Part shown: one piece after another, positions 5,361-6,430 of the stretch
Layout of the letters: each line of letters begins with the position of its first letter
Numbering within the stretch: position 1 is the stretch's first letter
NCBI GenBank assembly: GCA_030618205.1
Contig: JAUXDR010000065.1
Span: 1 to 6,430 of the forward strand
Source: Deltaproteobacteria bacterium
GTDB taxonomy: Bacteria > Desulfobacterota > Dissulfuribacteria > Dissulfuribacterales > UBA3076
Direction of reading: 5' to 3'
Length of the DNA: 6,430 bases
Translations under genes and position numbers: made by a program
Notes under the pieces: model-generated
The model's database searches: none
The model's input: the letters and a program-made list of their open reading frames with translations, nothing else
Told to the model about the DNA's origin: nothing

Positions 5361-5384
5361 CAGCAAAACCCTAGGATTTTGCTG
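5361..5384. repeat. 24-bp near-perfect palindrome
   Basis: CAGCAAAA (5361-5368) and TTTTGCTG (5377-5384) flank CCTAGG (5370-5375), itself a palindrome, with a single mismatched pair between. The two-fold symmetry of the whole site suits a dimeric regulator; on RNA it would form a hairpin about 100 bases before the gene at 5486. The T-run at 5400-5407 is 16 bases further on, too far for a classical terminator. Confidence 0.55.
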
Positions 5385-5474
5385 AATACTCGTTAGACAA
5401 TTTTTTTCTCCTCTATGGATATCAAGTATTGACCGCTGGGATACAAAAGTTTAGCTTACAAAATAAACATTTTC

Positions 5475-5480
5475 AGGAGA
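5475..5480 (+). promoter_or_regulatory. Ribosome binding site deciding the GTG start at 5486
   Basis: AGGAGA five bases before GTG 5486, ideal spacing. It argues against the upstream TTG at 5429, which has no such site. Confidence 0.7.
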
Positions 5481-5485
5481 AAGTT

Positions 5486-5746
5486 GTGCAGGATGAATTA
5501 GGACTATACTACAATCCAATCCTTGAGAATAAAAAGATCCGCATGTATGTTCGATCCGGCTCTGATAATGTAGAATTCAGGATGTGGAATGCGGATGATC
5601 CCGGCATGTGGGATGATCATGGCTGGATTGAATGGTCTGCAATTCAGCAGGCAGCCGATTTATATAAGGAAGAAGGAAGGGGAAAGCCCCCGCTTCATCT
5701 CTATGATATTGAAATAGCTGAACGCTTGCTGAAAGATAGTTTATGA
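5486..5746 (+). CDS. Conserved-looking small protein of unknown function (86 residues)
   Basis: I take GTG 5486 as start because of the ideally spaced AGGAGA; the longer TTG frame from 5429 adds 19 unremarkable residues. The protein has no signal peptide or membrane segment. It is acidic and aromatic-rich: an N-terminal ELGLYYNPILENKKIRMYVR (residues 4-23) likely forms beta strands, FRMWNADDPGMWDDHGWIEW (31-50) is dense in Trp, Met and Asp, and a C-terminal helix follows (AIQQAADLYKEEG, then YDIEIAERLLKD). The regular strand-strand-helix pattern and clean ribosome binding site indicate a real gene. I do not recognise a family and assign no function. It is flanked on both sides by large inverted repeats and seems to stand alone. 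Confidence 0.72.
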   Translation: MQDELGLYYNPILENKKIRMYVRSGSDNVEFRMWNADDPGMWDDHGWIEWSAIQQAADLYKEEGRGKPPLHLYDIEIAERLLKDSL

Positions 5747-5777
5747 TTCCGCTGAAAAAAACCCAATCTGCGGTGCA

Positions 5778-5878
5778 CAATTAAATGTTGAATGCTAAAT
5801 GTTGAATGTTGAATTAAGGTATATGCCTTTTAAATCTTTTTCCACAATTCAGCATTCAGCATTCAAAATTCAACATTG
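5778..5878. repeat. Inverted repeat of heptamer-like TGAATGT/ATTCAGC units
   Basis: The left arm (5778-5815) consists of degenerate repeats of TTGAATG with period about 7 (variants AATGTTG, AATGCTA). The right arm (5846-5878) carries the complementary AATTCAGCATTCAGCATTC pattern and ends CAACATTG, mirroring the CAAT-ATGTTG beginning. The loop is about 30 bases. Such heptamer arrays occur as intergenic repeats in environmental bacteria. The position, 30 bases after the stop at 5746, could also give it a 3'-end or mRNA-stabilising role. Confidence 0.75.
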
Positions 5879-5950
5879 TCTATAAAGGGGTGCATCTCGG
5901 GCTTTTTGAGTAGAATCATGTTTCAGGCTTTTTTTGCAGTATAATCAGTT

Positions 5951-6015
5951 TTTAAATTCAAAATCCAAAATTTAGAATTCAAAATTGTGTCTGAACGGCC
6001 TTTTCGTTCAGACAC
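5951..6015. repeat. AT-rich short repeats followed by a perfect 11-bp hairpin
   Basis: AATTCAAAATCCAAAATTTAG-type units occur twice (about 5954-5985). They run into GTGTCTGAACG (5987-5997), which pairs perfectly with CGTTCAGACAC (6005-6015) around the loop GCCTTTT. The stem is stable but has no T-run after it. It lies only 17 bases before the TTG start at 6033, so it would sit in the leader of that gene and could affect its translation. Confidence 0.65.
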
Positions 6016-6032
6016 TAAATAGGCCTTAGAGA

Positions 6033-6430
6033 TTGACAAAACACATTAATATATCTTCTATTCGTAATCTTGATTGGTTCTTCCCTGGAATTTCAGAGGA
6101 TTATAAGGGTCTCTTCATCAAAGACTCTGAGGTGTGGACAGCCCTTGACCTGCTCAAGGAATATATACGCAAGATCATCAGGCCAAACCTTGAAGAAACG
6201 ATAATGCCTGGAATTCCCCTATCTACGCACCTCGTCTTGCTGCCAAAAGGGTGGATGCGTGATGGTTTTGAGGTTGTCTGCAATGAAACCACCAAAGGCA
6301 AACTCGAAGTACGTGTTGATGGAGAACCCGTTCCACAGGCCTCCCTTGTCTGCGCAGGTGCAGTATTTACAGATGACCGGATACAGATAGGGAAAGGAGT
6401 TTTTATCGAATCCGGTGCAATGATCAAGGG
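6033..6430 (+). CDS. Left-handed beta-helix (hexapeptide repeat) protein, sugar-nucleotide pyrophosphorylase/acyltransferase-like, partial at right edge
   Basis: The frame opens after TAG (6027-6029) and continues off the window, giving 132 complete codons from TTG 6033 (first possible start). The N-terminal part (NLDWFFPGISEDYKGLF, then SEVWTALDLLKEYI) is a helical lead-in with the V-W-x-A-L motif seen before such beta-helices. The downstream part shows VCAGAVFTDDRIQIGKGVFI (about 107-126) followed by ESGAMIKG, the hexapeptide rungs [I/V/L]-G-x-[G/A] typical of GlmU or glucose-1-phosphate thymidylyltransferase C-terminal domains. No nucleotidyltransferase signature (GGxGTR) precedes it, so this is a stand-alone beta-helix protein of the acyltransferase type, and its substrate is unknown. 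It has no clear Shine-Dalgarno, so the start is uncertain; ATT or ATA codons at 6045-6060 are alternatives. Confidence 0.75.
   Translation, partial: MTKHINISSIRNLDWFFPGISEDYKGLFIKDSEVWTALDLLKEYIRKIIRPNLEETIMPGIPLSTHLVLLPKGWMRDGFEVVCNETTKGKLEVRVDGEPVPQASLVCAGAVFTDDRIQIGKGVFIESGAMIK

Larger units (their letters stand above)
5242..5485. other. AT-rich spacer upstream of the gene at 5486
   Basis: It contains a direct repeat CCTCAATT twice in tandem (about 5308-5325), the palindrome at 5361-5384 and a seven-base-plus T-run at 5400-5407. A possible promoter for the gene at 5486 is TTGACC (5429-5434), 17 bases before TAGCTT (5452-5457), with a poor -10. No gene is seen. Confidence 0.4.

Noticed and set aside
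6033..6062. TTGACA (6033-6038) with TCTATT (6057-6062) as a sigma-70 promoter
   Set aside because: The TTG fits better as the start codon of the beta-helix gene and the -10 match is poor; with the hairpin just upstream, the transcript must start earlier.
6101..6427. Minus-strand frame of 108 codons at the right end
   Set aside because: It is antisense to the hexapeptide-repeat protein; the plus-strand reading has family motifs and this one has none.

Overview
The window looks like chromosomal DNA from a mid-GC, free-living, probably Gram-negative bacterium. Supporting signs are GC-mixed coding regions with clear Shine-Dalgarno sites, GTG and TTG starts, a bacterial EndoQ-type DNA repair nuclease, type II toxin-antitoxin genes, and spacers full of short inverted and heptamer-like repeats. 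Such spacers are typical of environmental lineages such as Desulfobacterota, Nitrospirota or Brocadia-like Planctomycetota. The phylum is a guess; no rRNA or marker gene is present.

Left part (1-2690), an accessory and partly decayed region. A minus-strand frame runs off the left edge and encodes what looks like a PD-(D/E)XK nuclease-fold protein whose N-terminal part is missing or out of frame (1-359, open to 395). Next, on the minus strand, is a complete two-gene toxin-antitoxin module: a 78-residue antitoxin (1283-1047) overlapping by 4 bases a PIN-domain toxin (1050-631). A long gene-poor stretch (1284-2004) holds a nested inverted repeat (1378-1465), an unrecognised start-less open frame (1473-1799) and a perfect 11-bp hairpin (1819-1848). 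Two small antitoxin-like genes then face each other (2005-2190 plus, 2441-2187 minus). Their stop codons interlock, and neither has a toxin beside it.

Right part (2697-6430), ordinary cellular genes separated by repeat-rich spacers. A YegS/DgkB-type lipid kinase (2697-3584, plus) converges on an EndoQ-type PHP-domain nuclease (5073-3763, minus), which ends in a textbook sliding-clamp-binding motif. An unrecognised 86-residue protein follows (5486-5746, plus, GTG start), lying between two large inverted repeats (5112-5241 and 5778-5878). The window ends inside a left-handed beta-helix (hexapeptide repeat) protein of the sugar-nucleotide/acyltransferase type (6033 onward, plus, TTG start).

The clearest functional links are the toxin-antitoxin operon and the inferred tethering of EndoQ to the replication clamp. 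The other genes appear to be independently transcribed neighbours. No CRISPR array, tRNA, rRNA, complete insertion sequence or convincing riboswitch was seen.
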